This document shows positions 38,116-49,822 of a stretch of 64,000 nt of DNA, one piece after another (the first letter of the stretch is position 1; each line of letters begins with the position of its first letter). Position numbers and translations under genes: made by a program. This stretch comes from Lanius collurio (taxonomy: Eukaryota; Chordata; Aves; Passeriformes; Laniidae), in contig JACBWW010000004.1 in NCBI GenBank assembly GCA_020086605.1, positions 10,555,911 to 10,619,910 on the forward strand, given 5' to 3'. The notes beneath the pieces are model-generated. The model worked only from the letters and a program-made list of their open reading frames with translations. It was not told where the DNA came from and made no database searches.

Positions 38116-38129
38116 CATCTGCTTGGTCT

Positions 38130-38370
38130 CCCTGGTCAGGTGATCTGTGTCAGACCATCCCTACAGTGTCACCTGTCCTGCCATCCCTTTAGGCCTGACC
38201 CATAAGCTCTCAGTGTGCTCCTCATCCCTTCCCAGGCAGAGCTTCTTGCACTCCAGCTGGTCATTGACATGGAGGGTGACAGCCTGTCCTTGTCTCCCTG
38301 GCCTGTCCTTCCTAAAGAGCTGGTATCCTCCCCTTCCAGCTCTCCAGTCATAGGAACCGTCCCACCATGT
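38130..38370 (-). mobile_element. CR1 LINE endonuclease-domain remnant (antisense)
   Basis: On the minus strand the translation in shifting frames resembles the CR1 ORF2 endonuclease: DW near the start, then GGYQLFRKDRPGRQG followed by a V-T-L-H-V segment, and later ESLWVRPKGMAG. These correspond to the CR1 DGYKLFRRDRxGRRGGGVALYV and CLWVRIRG region. It sits immediately upstream (in element orientation) of the reverse-transcriptase remnant with most of the linker lost. The two are probably one internally deleted insertion. It is broken by frameshifts and stops and is inactive. Confidence 0.78.
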
Positions 38371-41300
38371 TCATATGTTCCTAGAAACCTCTGATAGCAT
38401 CTGCAGTGAGAGTTTTTTATCTATAAAGATGAATACCATGTCTCTCCCTGGAAGGGATATTGTCTTCTGCCTCGTGATTCTGCTGCCTCTTCTTAGGTCT
38501 CTGAGTCATCACTGGTGTCTCATGACCTTAGAAAGGCTTTTGAAAGGGATGGGTCATGTGTTTGCTTTCTGCATATTAAGGGTCATATTAACATTGGGGT
38601 GACTGGGGTCATGGGGAGACAAAGGGAACTGGGAGCAGAGAGGACATGTGTGCTCTTTGCAGCGCTTAAGGAAGCAAGCAGTTTATTGAAGCCAAAGGAT
38701 GATGCTAGAGCAATTTAGCCTGCAAATTTGAAGGACTCTGACCTTTGGGAAATGAATGTCTTGTAATGGAAGATAAAGTTCCAAAACAGCTTGGTTTGAA
38801 GCTGGTTTTTAATAAGGTTATAAAGAGATCACGTGGTGTGGCTGTTTGCCATAGCTGGGAACTGGAACTGATAATGTCTGGTGGGGTAAGCCTATGGCTA
38901 AATGCTGAGCCCTGCCCAATTGCTTATAATTGTCATCAGGTACTAAATCTGTCTCTGAGTGCCTGGTAGGATGAATAACTCATTGCCTTTAATAATTTTT
39001 CTGCGCAGCTGTTAATCATTCCTTCCTCCCACTGATGATTTTTCAAGGCTTTTTTTCTTTCAAGAGACTGTGGTTAAAGGTTTTCTGTCCTTGCTGGGAA
39101 AGTAGTGAGTAGAAGCTCCCAGAACCTGGGGTCACTAGTTCCAAGAAAAGAGTCTGGCAGAGCTCAGCAGCACTGATCCATCTTAAATGCCTAGTTTAAA
39201 AAGAAAATAGATTCTTTTGAGTTTGTATGTACTGGCTTTATGGTTTTTATAACTTAGGATGCACAGATGTTATTTCCACTCTAACTGGGTTTTTTAGTGC
39301 TGAAATTAATAGCCCTGTAACGTTTCATTAAACAGACAGAAACTTCGTCTTAATATTTAGTGATTAAAGGCAGTTTATTTCCTTTAGTTACTTCTTACAG
39401 TGCCTGTTTTCTTTCTTTCATGGCTTTTTCCTCCCTTCTGCTTGAATGAAGCATTGCTGTTGGATGCTTCACTTTGTCATTGTTCTTGCAGGATAGGGGG
39501 TTAGTGGGTTTCCAGCTGGATCTTTGCTGTGAAATGCTGGTGAATGTTTGTGTGTGTTGTAGTGGGAATTCATGGCACGGCAGGTGAATACCAGAGTGAT
39601 GCTGCTGCTGGTCTATCAAGATCCTCTCTTATCTTCTAGTCCCTTTCAGGGCACTTTGTTCTGATACAGCACTCTTTAGAAGCATTTTTGTGGCTTTAAA
39701 TGGGATGGTATAATGCTTTGAAGATGTGGAAAACTTAAGATGGTTCTACCAAATGTCACATGTGAATAGAGTGGTGGTGTGAAAATCACTTACGGTGTTG
39801 TAGTGTCTGATGTATGAGGGCTCCTATTGCTTGGACCATTCCCTGTTTATACAAACAAGGAAGAAATGCAAAAATGTGGCAACCTTCCATGGGATTTTAT
39901 CTTACTTGAAAGGTCTTCCAGGACAGCCCAAAGTCTTGGCGTTTTTTCTGCCCACCCAAAGAGCACTTCGAGTTAGAAGTGAGATGTTTTCTGCCCTGTA
40001 CTACATTATCTGTACCTACCAGACTATAAAGATGCACTCTATTTCCATTTTCCTTTGGATCTATGATGCTTTACAGACTGAGGGAATGGAGAACTCCCTT
40101 CCCCAAATGCTAACTTTAGATCCATTTCAGACATAAAACTTTCCAGAATACAGATTAGTGGGGAAAAGCTTGCTAAAAGGTAAGTGTAGTTGGATATAAA
40201 TTGGTAAAAATAACTGATTAATTGCCTGCTGGATAATCTGTGTGCAAAAAACCAAACCACAAAAGGTTTCCCTGTTACAGCAGAGTCTTGCCATGTTTCA
40301 GATGCCCCCAGGTAACTTCCACATGCTCTGATGGTTGTGTCTGTGAGCTGGAGCCCCTGGACAGCAAGCACCCCAATATTGGAGTTGCTGCTTGGTTGCT
40401 TCCCTGATAGACAATGAGGTGGAGTCCATCAGTGATGAAAAATAATGAAAGTGAGGATTGTCACAAATATTTAATAACAAAAATGCAGAGTATTCTGCTG
40501 GTGGAAAAGCTAAGGCAATTCAGCTGAGCTTGCCTTTATGCCAGGAGGGGAAATGGGCTGTCTGCAAGGTTGTGGCTGGCCAGTATGGGCTGGTTTTTGG
40601 TGTGGCGGAAAGTCTTAGTGGCTGCAGGTTTTTGCTTTGATGCATTAATATTTATAAGCTCCCTTTGATGCCAATGTATTCCTTTTCTGTGAAAATGCCT
40701 TTTTTTTTAAATATTAAAGCAATACATTATCATTATTATTTGCCACTTCTTTACATGGGAAATTTTCAAATGAAACATTCTCGTATCTGAGAAAATTAAC
40801 TTCACTGCATGTACTAATAACTTCTTAGGCTATTAAAACAGATAGAAAGATTACCTTTTACTTTTGAAATTGTCAATTCCATTTGGCATTTTTCAGTCTG
40901 TCACTCAGACCATACAGCAAACATAAGTTGCTTAATGTAACCATGACTATGATATATAACCTGATAGTAATTTTTTCTCTTTTAACTGTCATTCACTATA
41001 ATGTTCAGGTCCTAGATGCTGTGGGGAATTAGTCCAAACTGTTTACTTTGAATGTTGAAAGAAAACCCAGCCCCAACCCTGAAAGCCAGCTATTCTACGT
41101 AGTTTAGGGCTGTGGCAAAATATCAATTTCAAGACATCAATTAATGTGCTTTTAGTAACTTGATATTGAATTCTTCTTTAAATCCATACATCATTCCAAC
41201 TTAAAGATGAAGTCAACTAGCATGGTAATTGTTTTAATTGCTATTGCATACAGGGAGGCTTTCATTATCCAGTAAAGTTGTTCACTGGTTTCTGGTACAG

Positions 41301-44300
41301 ATCTAATAAGTCAGAACAAGCTTTTGGTTTTTATTTGGTATTGCAGGCTAATGCAGCAGTTGCTTAAACGTTTCTGGTTTTCCTGAAGTGTTGCAGTGTT
41401 TAGATGGTCTTTGGAATTAAATGTATTTTAAAATTAGTGACCTCTGGGAATGTAGTTTAGAACTGACCTTCTTTCAAATATCTGTTCGGTGAAAGTGGAC
41501 AGATGCAGTCTCTCTTTGATGCAGCTGAGTTGTCTCTTTGAAGGCAGAAGGGAAATACAGCTAAGAAAGATCTTTCTTTTCTCCTCAGAAAAAGAGATTT
41601 CTCAGGAGGCAGCTAGGCCGGCTGGGAATGGGAGCCCTTCCCTTGCTAGGCAGTGGCTCACTTTCAAACTGCATGGGAAAGCAAGAGAGTCATGGAGAGC
41701 ACCATGAGGGACACAAGAGTAGTGGTCAGTACACCAAGTGGAATAGTCATCCCATCCTGTCCTGTCAATCATGCCCTGCCTCTCCTTTGCTAAAGAAACA
41801 GCCCAAAAGAATGTATACCAGGGTTGTAGGATGTATTTTTCTTACTGGCTTTTTAAAGCACAACAGGAAGAAGTGGTAGCTGGTCCATGTCTCTGTCAGA
41901 CTCCCAACACAGTTCATTCAGCAACTGTCTTGTCTCCATTGTGTGTCCTGCACAGGCAGCCCCTGGTTGGGGAATTGTGGCCCACATTCAAATGCTTCGC
42001 TCTTTCTGTTTACTCTTTTTTTTGAAGGTCCTAGAGTTTCTTGTGTGTAGGATCAGCTTTCTTTCCGTGCCTGACCCTAAGCCCTTTCCCAGGTGACGTA
42101 GGGCAGTTTGTGTGGTTAGATGGTATTGCAAGCTTGGTTGCATAAGGGGTGTCTTGCTGCCCTGAGCTTGCAACTCTGAACTGCCTGCCTGAAAAGCCTG
42201 GAGTCACTGGCTTAGGAAATCTTCTGGGTAGAGAGGCAGCTAATGACAAAGCTGAGGTGTGTGGTTGCCTGACATCCTGGTTGTTTGGATACTTCTTGTT
42301 TTTAAAATAACTTATTTTCAAATAAGGATATTTTGGTAGAGGATTTTTTCCCCAGTTAACTAGTCCTCAAAATACGCATGCTTCTGTGGTTTCTTGTCCC
42401 CTGGGTTTAAGTTGAAGAAGTTCTCATATTTCAGGTAACAAAAAGGACATCCTGCTTCCCTCTGAAAAGGGGAAGACCAGACTACGAGCCAGCTTTGGTA
42501 ATTGCTTCCTTCTTCCTGTACCTTTTTAAGCATGTGTGGCATCATACCTAAGAGCAGGCACCCCTTCTCTCCCTGCCTGTGTGCTGTTCTGGCTTCTTCC
42601 CTTCTGCTGGGACAGTGCAGTTGGTTTCAGTAAGTCACAAAGTTCATTTTGGGGGGGATTACAGAACCCATTTGGACTTTCTCAAATGGGTTTGGCACCC
42701 AGCTCACAAATATTTATCTTCCTCAAAGTAGAATAAAGCTTATTCAGTGTGTACTCAGGCATGACAAGAAATGCAGCTTTTGCCATCAGCCACTGTTCTT
42801 CCAGGGACTGTGGAGCAGTTTTGTCTGAAGCCTGGTGTATTTCCATGGTAGTTCTAAGTTGTTCTGTTTACTCCAGGGCAGACACAGCAAAAAATGTTTG
42901 ATTATTTTAAGTTTTAGCTTACAATACTTGGAATTCTTCTGATAGTCTGCTGCTCTAATTTACAAAACAGCGTTCCTCATCTGATTTTTCCTATTTTTTC
43001 TTGCTTAGCTCTGTGAAAATTATGGTTTCAACAATTTGGCTATTAACTATTTCTCTACAAGTTTCATATTTTCTTCTCACCACAGAGTTGGAATGCATCT
43101 GGCCAGCCTCAGGTGATGATCTACAGTAGTGCTTCCCACACCATAATGGCAGTATATTAATCACCCACCACTTACAGCTACTGCTATCTGCAAGAGGGCT
43201 TTGAAATTCTTTGCAAGAGGTGCTTGGTTTCATTTTCTTTTTTATTTCCTTGCTGAGCTCTCACAACAAGCTCTCTCCTGTGTCTGTGCATTGAATGCTC
43301 CTTCTAAGCCAGAGAGATTCCAGACTGGTAAAGTGGAAGAGGGGGCAGTTTGTGTCATAGATGCTGATTGATCGCCTGTCCCTTTGGGCATCTTTGTAAT
43401 GGCCTCCCGAAAGAAAGACCTACTGTATTGGGAGGAAAACTGGAGGAGCCATTGTGTATTCAGCAGTGTGCAGCATTTGTGACTATGGACAACAACACAG
43501 ACGCTCTTAGATAGAAAAGCATTGAGGGCAGAGTTAGGCGGTCCTGTTCTATGACCTCCCCAAAAAAGGGGCTTTGATTTTCACATACAGGGCTAGTAGG
43601 AACAAGGAAGAAAGATTCCTGCCTTGTGCTTGCTGAGGCTTTTTATTTTTAAGTTAAATTTCCTATGTCTTCAAAGTGAGGAGAAGATTCTAACTTACTT
43701 AAATACCCTGCATATATTGGGAGGAGGGCATGGAGCAGGAATGGTTGGGCTTTGTGCCAGGGGTTCAGTTCTGCTCTCAAGACTAGTGCAGAAATGGTTT
43801 GTTTTGCTTGATAACTTGTCAAAGGCAGTAACTGAGCATTGCCTGACTGCATGTACCTGAATCTCAATTCTCATACCAGCACAGTAGACAGCTATCTCTA
43901 CAGATCTGCCTAAATTGGCTCTACCAATTGCAGTTCTTAACATTTTGGTGTATAATTAGCAGGCCTCTCCAGTCTCTTATCCTTGGCGATCCAGGATCAC
44001 TGGATTCTCCATATGGCCAGAGGCTTGGGCCTTTCTGGTAGTATTTGAGTCCCAAGTATTTCAACTGTGCTTGTGAAGGAGTCAGACTGACTGCAAGTCT
44101 TTGAACTGAAGTCCAGGGTAGCATCCTTTGTACCAAGATGATGGAGGTAGGACTAAGTTGTAAGAGAATAAATGGCTGTGAGGTGCTGTGTTCATTCTCC
44201 CTGACATTTATACATGTATCCTTGGTTCAAAACAAAAGATCTGTCAAGCATGCAGAATGTGCTGTGGTGCAGTTTGCACACTCTGAGGGCAAATGAGAAA

Positions 44301-44611
44301 TGAAAAGCAAACTAGATCTAATTAAAATTGAGATGCTCCCTCCCTAATATCAGCCACTTCCTACCTGTGCTTACCTGACAGCCCTATCACTCCCAGCACT
44401 GCAGCTGCTTAGTATTCATCTTGGGTTACTTCTGGGGCCATGATTCAGAATCTGCCAAAGTGCTTCCTAGACAGGGAATGAAACTGAACAAGTGCTTTCC
44501 TGAATTTGAATCAGGTTAGTAGTGCAGATTTTTATTGTTTGCATTCTAGTATGAAGCAGTGCTTTTCCATTAGTTTTTGTTTTTACATTTTCCCCACATT
44601 TCCAACACTAA

Positions 44612-44648
44612 CCTTTCCTTTTTTTTTTTCTTTCTTCCTTTTTTTCAG
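44612..44648 (+). promoter_or_regulatory. ITPK1: polypyrimidine tract and acceptor of ITPK1 exon 2
   Basis: Thirty-five consecutive pyrimidines (44612-44646) are followed directly by AG. This is an exceptionally strong 3' splice signal, as expected for recognition of an exon of only 25 nt, where exonic enhancer space is minimal. Confidence 0.9.
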
Positions 44649-44673
44649 GAAAAGAGGCGTAGAAGTAGTACAG
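44649..44673 (+). CDS. ITPK1: ITPK1 coding exon 2 (25-nt microexon)
   Basis: The first base G completes the arginine codon begun in exon 1. The remaining 24 bases encode KRGVEVVQ, residues 33-40. Human ITPK1 as I recall has KRGMEVVQ here, so one conservative M to V change. The donor CAG|GTGAGTA matches the consensus perfectly, and the exon ends exactly at a codon boundary (phase 0). The length is not a multiple of three and the flanking introns differ in phase, so skipping would shift the frame of all downstream exons. The next expected residues (LNLSRP in human) were not found in the remaining 19.3 kb, so exon 3 should lie to the right of the window. Confidence 0.95.
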
Positions 44674-45399
44674 GTGAGTAAAAACTCTATTTTCTTGTAA
44701 AGAAGGCTTACTTATTTTAAATGCTGTCATTTGGATGCCAATATGACCTGGGCTTAATGATTTTTCTTTCCATTTGGTTCTCTATAATAGATACTGCTTT
44801 TGGAAAGACAGGATTCCCCTTTTATGAAGCATGTGCTGAGCTTACATGCAGTCCAGCTTAATAGATGCCCTAGTGAAAGTGGAAATGCAGTTAGGCTTTT
44901 CTTGTGTGTCTGTCAGTTAATAAGATCTGATAGTTGATTAGGTGATGTTACTCTTTTAATTGCATTCACAGGCAGTCAGGCTTAACAGAAACAGGATCTG
45001 CCCTTTGAAAAAAAAGCTATGGCAGAAGGAATGTTCTTGTAGCCCACTGAGCAGTGAAATGATACTAAAGTGCCTTTGAGTTGTGGTCCATCTACAGATC
45101 AGTTCAGGTGTTGGCTACATTTGTTCCTTCCCAGGTCTGAATGGTCATATTTCACACAAGATGTTACTTAAAGGATAGTGTCAGCTTGTGGAAAGAATTA
45201 TGTTACCTGTCAGCTGGAACACAGAGCACTGTAAGCCCTAAAAGATGAGGGGGATGCATGCTCTTTCTTTCTGGCTTATTTTGTGTGCTTAGAAGAACTG
45301 TATGTCATAGGTTTCAGTCTTGCTGATACTTACCTGGTGCTCGTTTTGAACTCTGGTGTGGTCAGTGAGTTCCTCACTTAGTAACAGAGATGAAACTGC

Positions 45400-45444
45400 G
45401 GAGAGGAGAGGAGAAGAGAGGAGAAGAGAGAAGAGAGGAGAAAA
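45400..45444 (+). repeat. 45-nt homopurine tract, (GAGAG/GAGAA)n
   Basis: Every base from 45400 to 45444 on the plus strand is G or A, arranged as imperfect GAGAG and GAGAA pentamers. It lies about 730 bp after the exon 2 donor. Uninterrupted purine tracts with partial mirror symmetry can adopt triplex DNA and are prone to length change. Confidence 0.9.
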
Positions 45445-47775
45445 TGGTGTGTCAGCCACTGGTAATTGTGGTTGCTCTTAAATTCATATGAAAGGTGCTT
45501 CTCAACACCAGCAGGGAGCAGAAAAAAAATCACTTAACAAAAAATAAATAGAAAAACCAGGCCATGTTATTTTAAAGCATCCACTGTCAGAAAAGACTTA
45601 AAAATTTCTCATTGCTAGTTAAAATGGAGAATATGTCTTTCAGTTATGAGTGTCTGTCTGAGACCTGCATGGTGCTAGGACAAAGGGCATATGCTTCACT
45701 GGCTGCATTTAACCTTTCACCACTACAACATGATCTTCTTTACCTGTACCTCCTATTGCTCAGAGCTAAGCAGCAGCTTCTTTCATCAGTTGTGATAATG
45801 GCATTACCAGACTGATAAAAACAAACCAGCATTTGCAAGGCACAGCTTGATCAGGAGCACAGGGAGAAAGTTAGCCCATATTTGTGCCACTGTCGAGGGG
45901 ACATTATTATTTTAATAATATGCCAGTGTATTACAGCCTGTATTTTTTATGCATACAGATATATTTATATATGCACCTGCACTGTACATTTAAGCAGCAA
46001 GGGGCTCACATGAGATGAATTCAGTGATGCATCCATTAGTTTAGCAGAAGGCAAATTCCATGTTACTTACGGATTAAAGTTGCTGACCTTTCACAGGTTA
46101 CCTCTTAGTCTGATGTTTATGTAGCTTAATGGCTAGTCATCAGATAGACACAAAATTATTGGAAAGTATTTATTTATATTAAGAGCATTTTGGGAAACAT
46201 TTGGACAGAACTAGACAGGACTTTTTCCCCATAAAAACGCTTTATGGTCTCATAATTTATTGGCTTAAATTTGATGGTGTGGTTGAGATGTCAGACTAAG
46301 CTATACTGGGAATTTGTGCCCCAAAGGCATACCTCGATCACTGGTGCCTGCTGCTCTGCTGGAACAGGATGGATGGAAGTGTGAGATCCCCCTTTGCCTA
46401 TCACTTGTGTGTTGCTTTATACACCCCGATGCGTGTACTTCAGCCACTAGGGAATGTATCAGAAATGGGCTCTTTCTTTGTCCCTTCTTCCTAGAAACCT
46501 TTGCTTGAGGCACCTCACACGATCTGTCCCCCTAGCCATGCTTCCAGATGAAGGATTGTCTTGGTGTCCATCTGGTGCACAAGGTTTATTTGACAGAGGG
46601 AATATTGTCTTCCTGTGTCAAGCAGCAGCATTTCTTTGATTTGCTTCCCCTTCTCCTCCTTTAAAGAACCTGTCCTGTTAGAGAGAAACCATCTCTGACA
46701 GTAACTCAAAACCCAAGATACACAGGGTGTTCACCTAATTCCTTCTTTACATAAATTCAGATTTTTTCTGAATGTAGACTTGCTTTCCAGTAATAAGTAG
46801 GGAGTTGTAAGGTAAGGTTTAGTTACTGGCTTCTAGAGAGGAAAGCACGATGGACTGGTGTGTGCTGACTTCTGTGAACAGACATCAGATTATTCTTTTC
46901 TAGAGATGTTTCACAGGAGCAGGAAAGGATTTTCTATTATTAAAGGGAAGCTTGGAAGTCTTCAAATAAGCACCTGTGTGACTTCTGTTTCCTTTCTGCA
47001 GGGAGGATTTAGAATAGTCCTCACTTCTTTAGCAAGACAGATTAAATTCTTCTATTTTGCTTTCTTAGAGCTAATTGTGCTGTACAGATTCAGTGAGCTG
47101 CTGCTAGACAGCAATTAACATTTTGTGACTTGTGTTCATGTTTTGTGTTTTGTCTTCTCTCTTTCAGCAGAAAGAGTGTTTCCAGCTTTCTGTTTTTATT
47201 GAGTGGGGAAGTAATGCATATTCTCCAAAGAGAAATAAAGCAAGAATAGGACTGGAAGTGGGATGCTAAGCAGGCATTCTCCTTTGCTAGCAGTAAGACC
47301 TTAATTAAAGTATCACATTGAAAACAAACAGAAAACCTCTCAACTTGTGTGATGATAAATAATTGGGGTTTTTTAAAAATACTGATTAAATTTTAACATG
47401 ATAAGAATTCACTATGAACTCAAGGTACAAGAGCTGAAATGTGCAACATTATATAGTACAACTGAGTAACATCCATCAAGCTAGCTGGCTTAGAAGATGG
47501 TACAGTAGATTAATTAAATAAAAAGCTTTCAAGGTTATGAACTTTCCAAAGACAGTATGAGTCTGAGCCTGCACCCAAACATTTGGAAGCCTGAATAGGA
47601 TTAGCTCATTTCTGTTTTTCCAGTGGGCATGGCAGAACTCTGAGTAGCAGCATCCTTAAAATCCGGCAGTGTTTTGGATCTGGATTTACTTTCTGTAACT
47701 GATTTACTGGCTTTTAAAGATGGGTTCTTAACAGAATACTGTGCTGCATCTCTTACCTTGTAACAGGGCATTTGC

Positions 47776-47791
47776 TTTTTTTTTTTTTTTT
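47776..47791. repeat. T16 homopolymer
   Basis: Sixteen T residues on the plus strand, followed by AG. It mimics a splice acceptor, but no plausible exon with donor follows that I could support. Confidence 0.85.
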
Positions 47792-49812
47792 AGCAGGGAT
47801 CACTCCAGTATCAGGGTGCTTTTTGAATTAGGGTGCTTACTTGTTACCCATAAGGTAGGGAAGCACTTTTGTTCCAGTTTTGCAGGAGGAAGGACTGAAG
47901 GACGTGTTCCATTTCCCCAGGGAACCTGTTGCAGTACCAGCCCCAGTGTTGTTGGGATCTGTGCTGCAGGAATTACAGCTGCAGCTGTCTCGGCAGAGCT
48001 GTGGGGCCACTAGTTTGTGCTGTTGTGTGGGCACGAAGGGAAGAGCAATTAAAGGTTGCCAGCAGGGCTGGGGTTGCTGGCTCTCTTCCAGTGAAAGGCA
48101 GCACCAATCAGCTGCATTTAATCTTCAGGCTGCATTTAAAGTACTCTGAATATAATGCTTGTGGTTTCTGTGGCAGTTGCATACCTTCTCCTTTCTTACC
48201 GACTCTTCCCACCCTTCACAGCTGCCTGCTCAGCTGGCCTGGCTTGAGCTGGTGGCCAGAGAAGGGTAGAGATGCCCTGAACAGGTGACAGACATGACTG
48301 GAGCCCATCTGCCATGGCCTGCAGGCAGTTGCTAGGCAGGCAGCAGCTGGCAAGGCTGAGGCAGAGCAGCTCTTGTGCTGGCATTGGGATGACTTGCCAG
48401 AAAATGCTCAAACTGAAGCATTTCTTAATAAATTCTTTCATCACTGTTTCAAGGGGAAGACTGGCTACGAAGTTATGCAGTGGATGGCTGATGAGGTGTT
48501 TATTAAAAAAAACCTATTTTCTATAATGGAATCCAGCAAATAAAAGTATTATGTAGTGTCTTAAAAGTAAATGCATTCCTGATCTTGTTCAGTTTCCAGC
48601 CCTCCATCACCCAAATTAGTGGAGGGCCAAATTTAGGATTGAAAATTGTCAGTTCTTCTTTAGCTAATGAAGTAGCCAATTTCTCATGGCTTTGTATGCT
48701 GGCAAGGGAGAAAAAGAACATCTTCATCTACCTTGTTTTTCAGGAAAAATCTGTTGGCTTAGTTTGAAGAATGTAAGAGTGAAAACATGTGCAGTGAAGT
48801 GGAAATTATCACAAGTACCTCTGATAGAGACATGCATTTATTTTTGTTTCACAAGCTATGCAAAACCAGAATAATCAGCTGCAGCCCTTTGGCTTCTGAC
48901 AAATTGCCAGTTTGGTTTTTGTGTGACAAAGTTTGGAGCCTTCATATTTCTCGTGACTTCAAAGCTGTTTCAAGCACTTCCACTCTCAAACTTTCCTAGA
49001 GCTCTTGCTTGTATTTTTTAGTTCTAAAATAGTGGAGGTTTCCTATTTTTGGTGGATGGTTTTGGTTCAAATGAACACTAATGCTCTTTTATCTTAGAAA
49101 GATGTTCTAGTCGGTTGGCTATAAAAGTGGGATTAGTCATTGTATTTCAAATTGCACATGTTTTAATAGCAGTGAGATATGAAGGAGAACATGTTTTCCG
49201 ATGAGGAACAGCTGATTGTAGTAGTTACAATGGTCTTGACTGCTGTCTTGTTTTTCCTTTCCCCCCCAGCTCTCTGGGAATCAAGATATTTGAAATCTTT
49301 TACTTTGGAAAATAAAACTGTCCTTTGAGACATGGGTTTTCTTGAAACCTGTAAAGGAGAATTCAGGGTGCCCTCCGCACTTTTTAATTCTTCAATCAAA
49401 GTGAAATTCTAATGACAACAGTTTCTAGTATTTGTTGCCAGGGAACTGTTGTTTTCTAGAAATGAGAAGAGGTTTATTTTCACATGAAATATTAATGGAA
49501 TAAGCTTGAAATGGCAGTGTTCTAACCCAGGAAAAGAGCTTGTAAAATATATATTTGATAGCATATACAGAAAGATGTGACTGGAAAGCTTCCAAAGCAA
49601 GCAAGGTTGTTGAGATGTTGGAGAGTTGGCTCTCTGGTACTGGGAGAAGAAAGTTTATTTTTACATGCATGCCAGGCCCTCAGTAAAATGCATGTTTTCC
49701 TGAGAATGGCAGCCTGCTTTGCCTTTAGTTCATTTTTGGAAATGATGCTACAGAGGCCCTCCAGCCCTTCCCAGTCTGGATTGTGTTAGGTACTTTGCAT
49801 GTGTTTGAAGGT

Positions 49813-49822
49813 GGGGGGGGGG
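49813..49822. repeat. G10 homopolymer
   Basis: Ten consecutive G residues on the plus strand in an otherwise AT-balanced intron. It is a likely polymorphic or sequencing-error-prone site. Confidence 0.85.

Larger units (their letters stand above)
13879..44648 (+). other. ITPK1: ITPK1 intron 1 (30,770 bp)
   Basis: The intron is bounded by GTAAGG at its start and a 35-nt uninterrupted pyrimidine tract plus AG at its end. It splits an arginine codon as CG|G. The first 390 bp or so are CpG island; the rest is AT-rich. It contains G/T low-complexity tracts, a sense CR1 3' end and a rearranged antisense CR1, listed separately. Within 14271-18624, 18748-23820, 23889-30629, 31051-37849 and 38371-44611 I recognise no other gene, RNA or transposon. 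A long first intron next to a CpG island is a usual place for enhancers, but I cannot point to one. Confidence 0.9.

Noticed and set aside
47741..48290. Overlapping 90-119-codon frames in a GC-richer intron patch
   Set aside because: No recognisable domain, mutually overlapping frames and no good splice boundaries; a composition effect.
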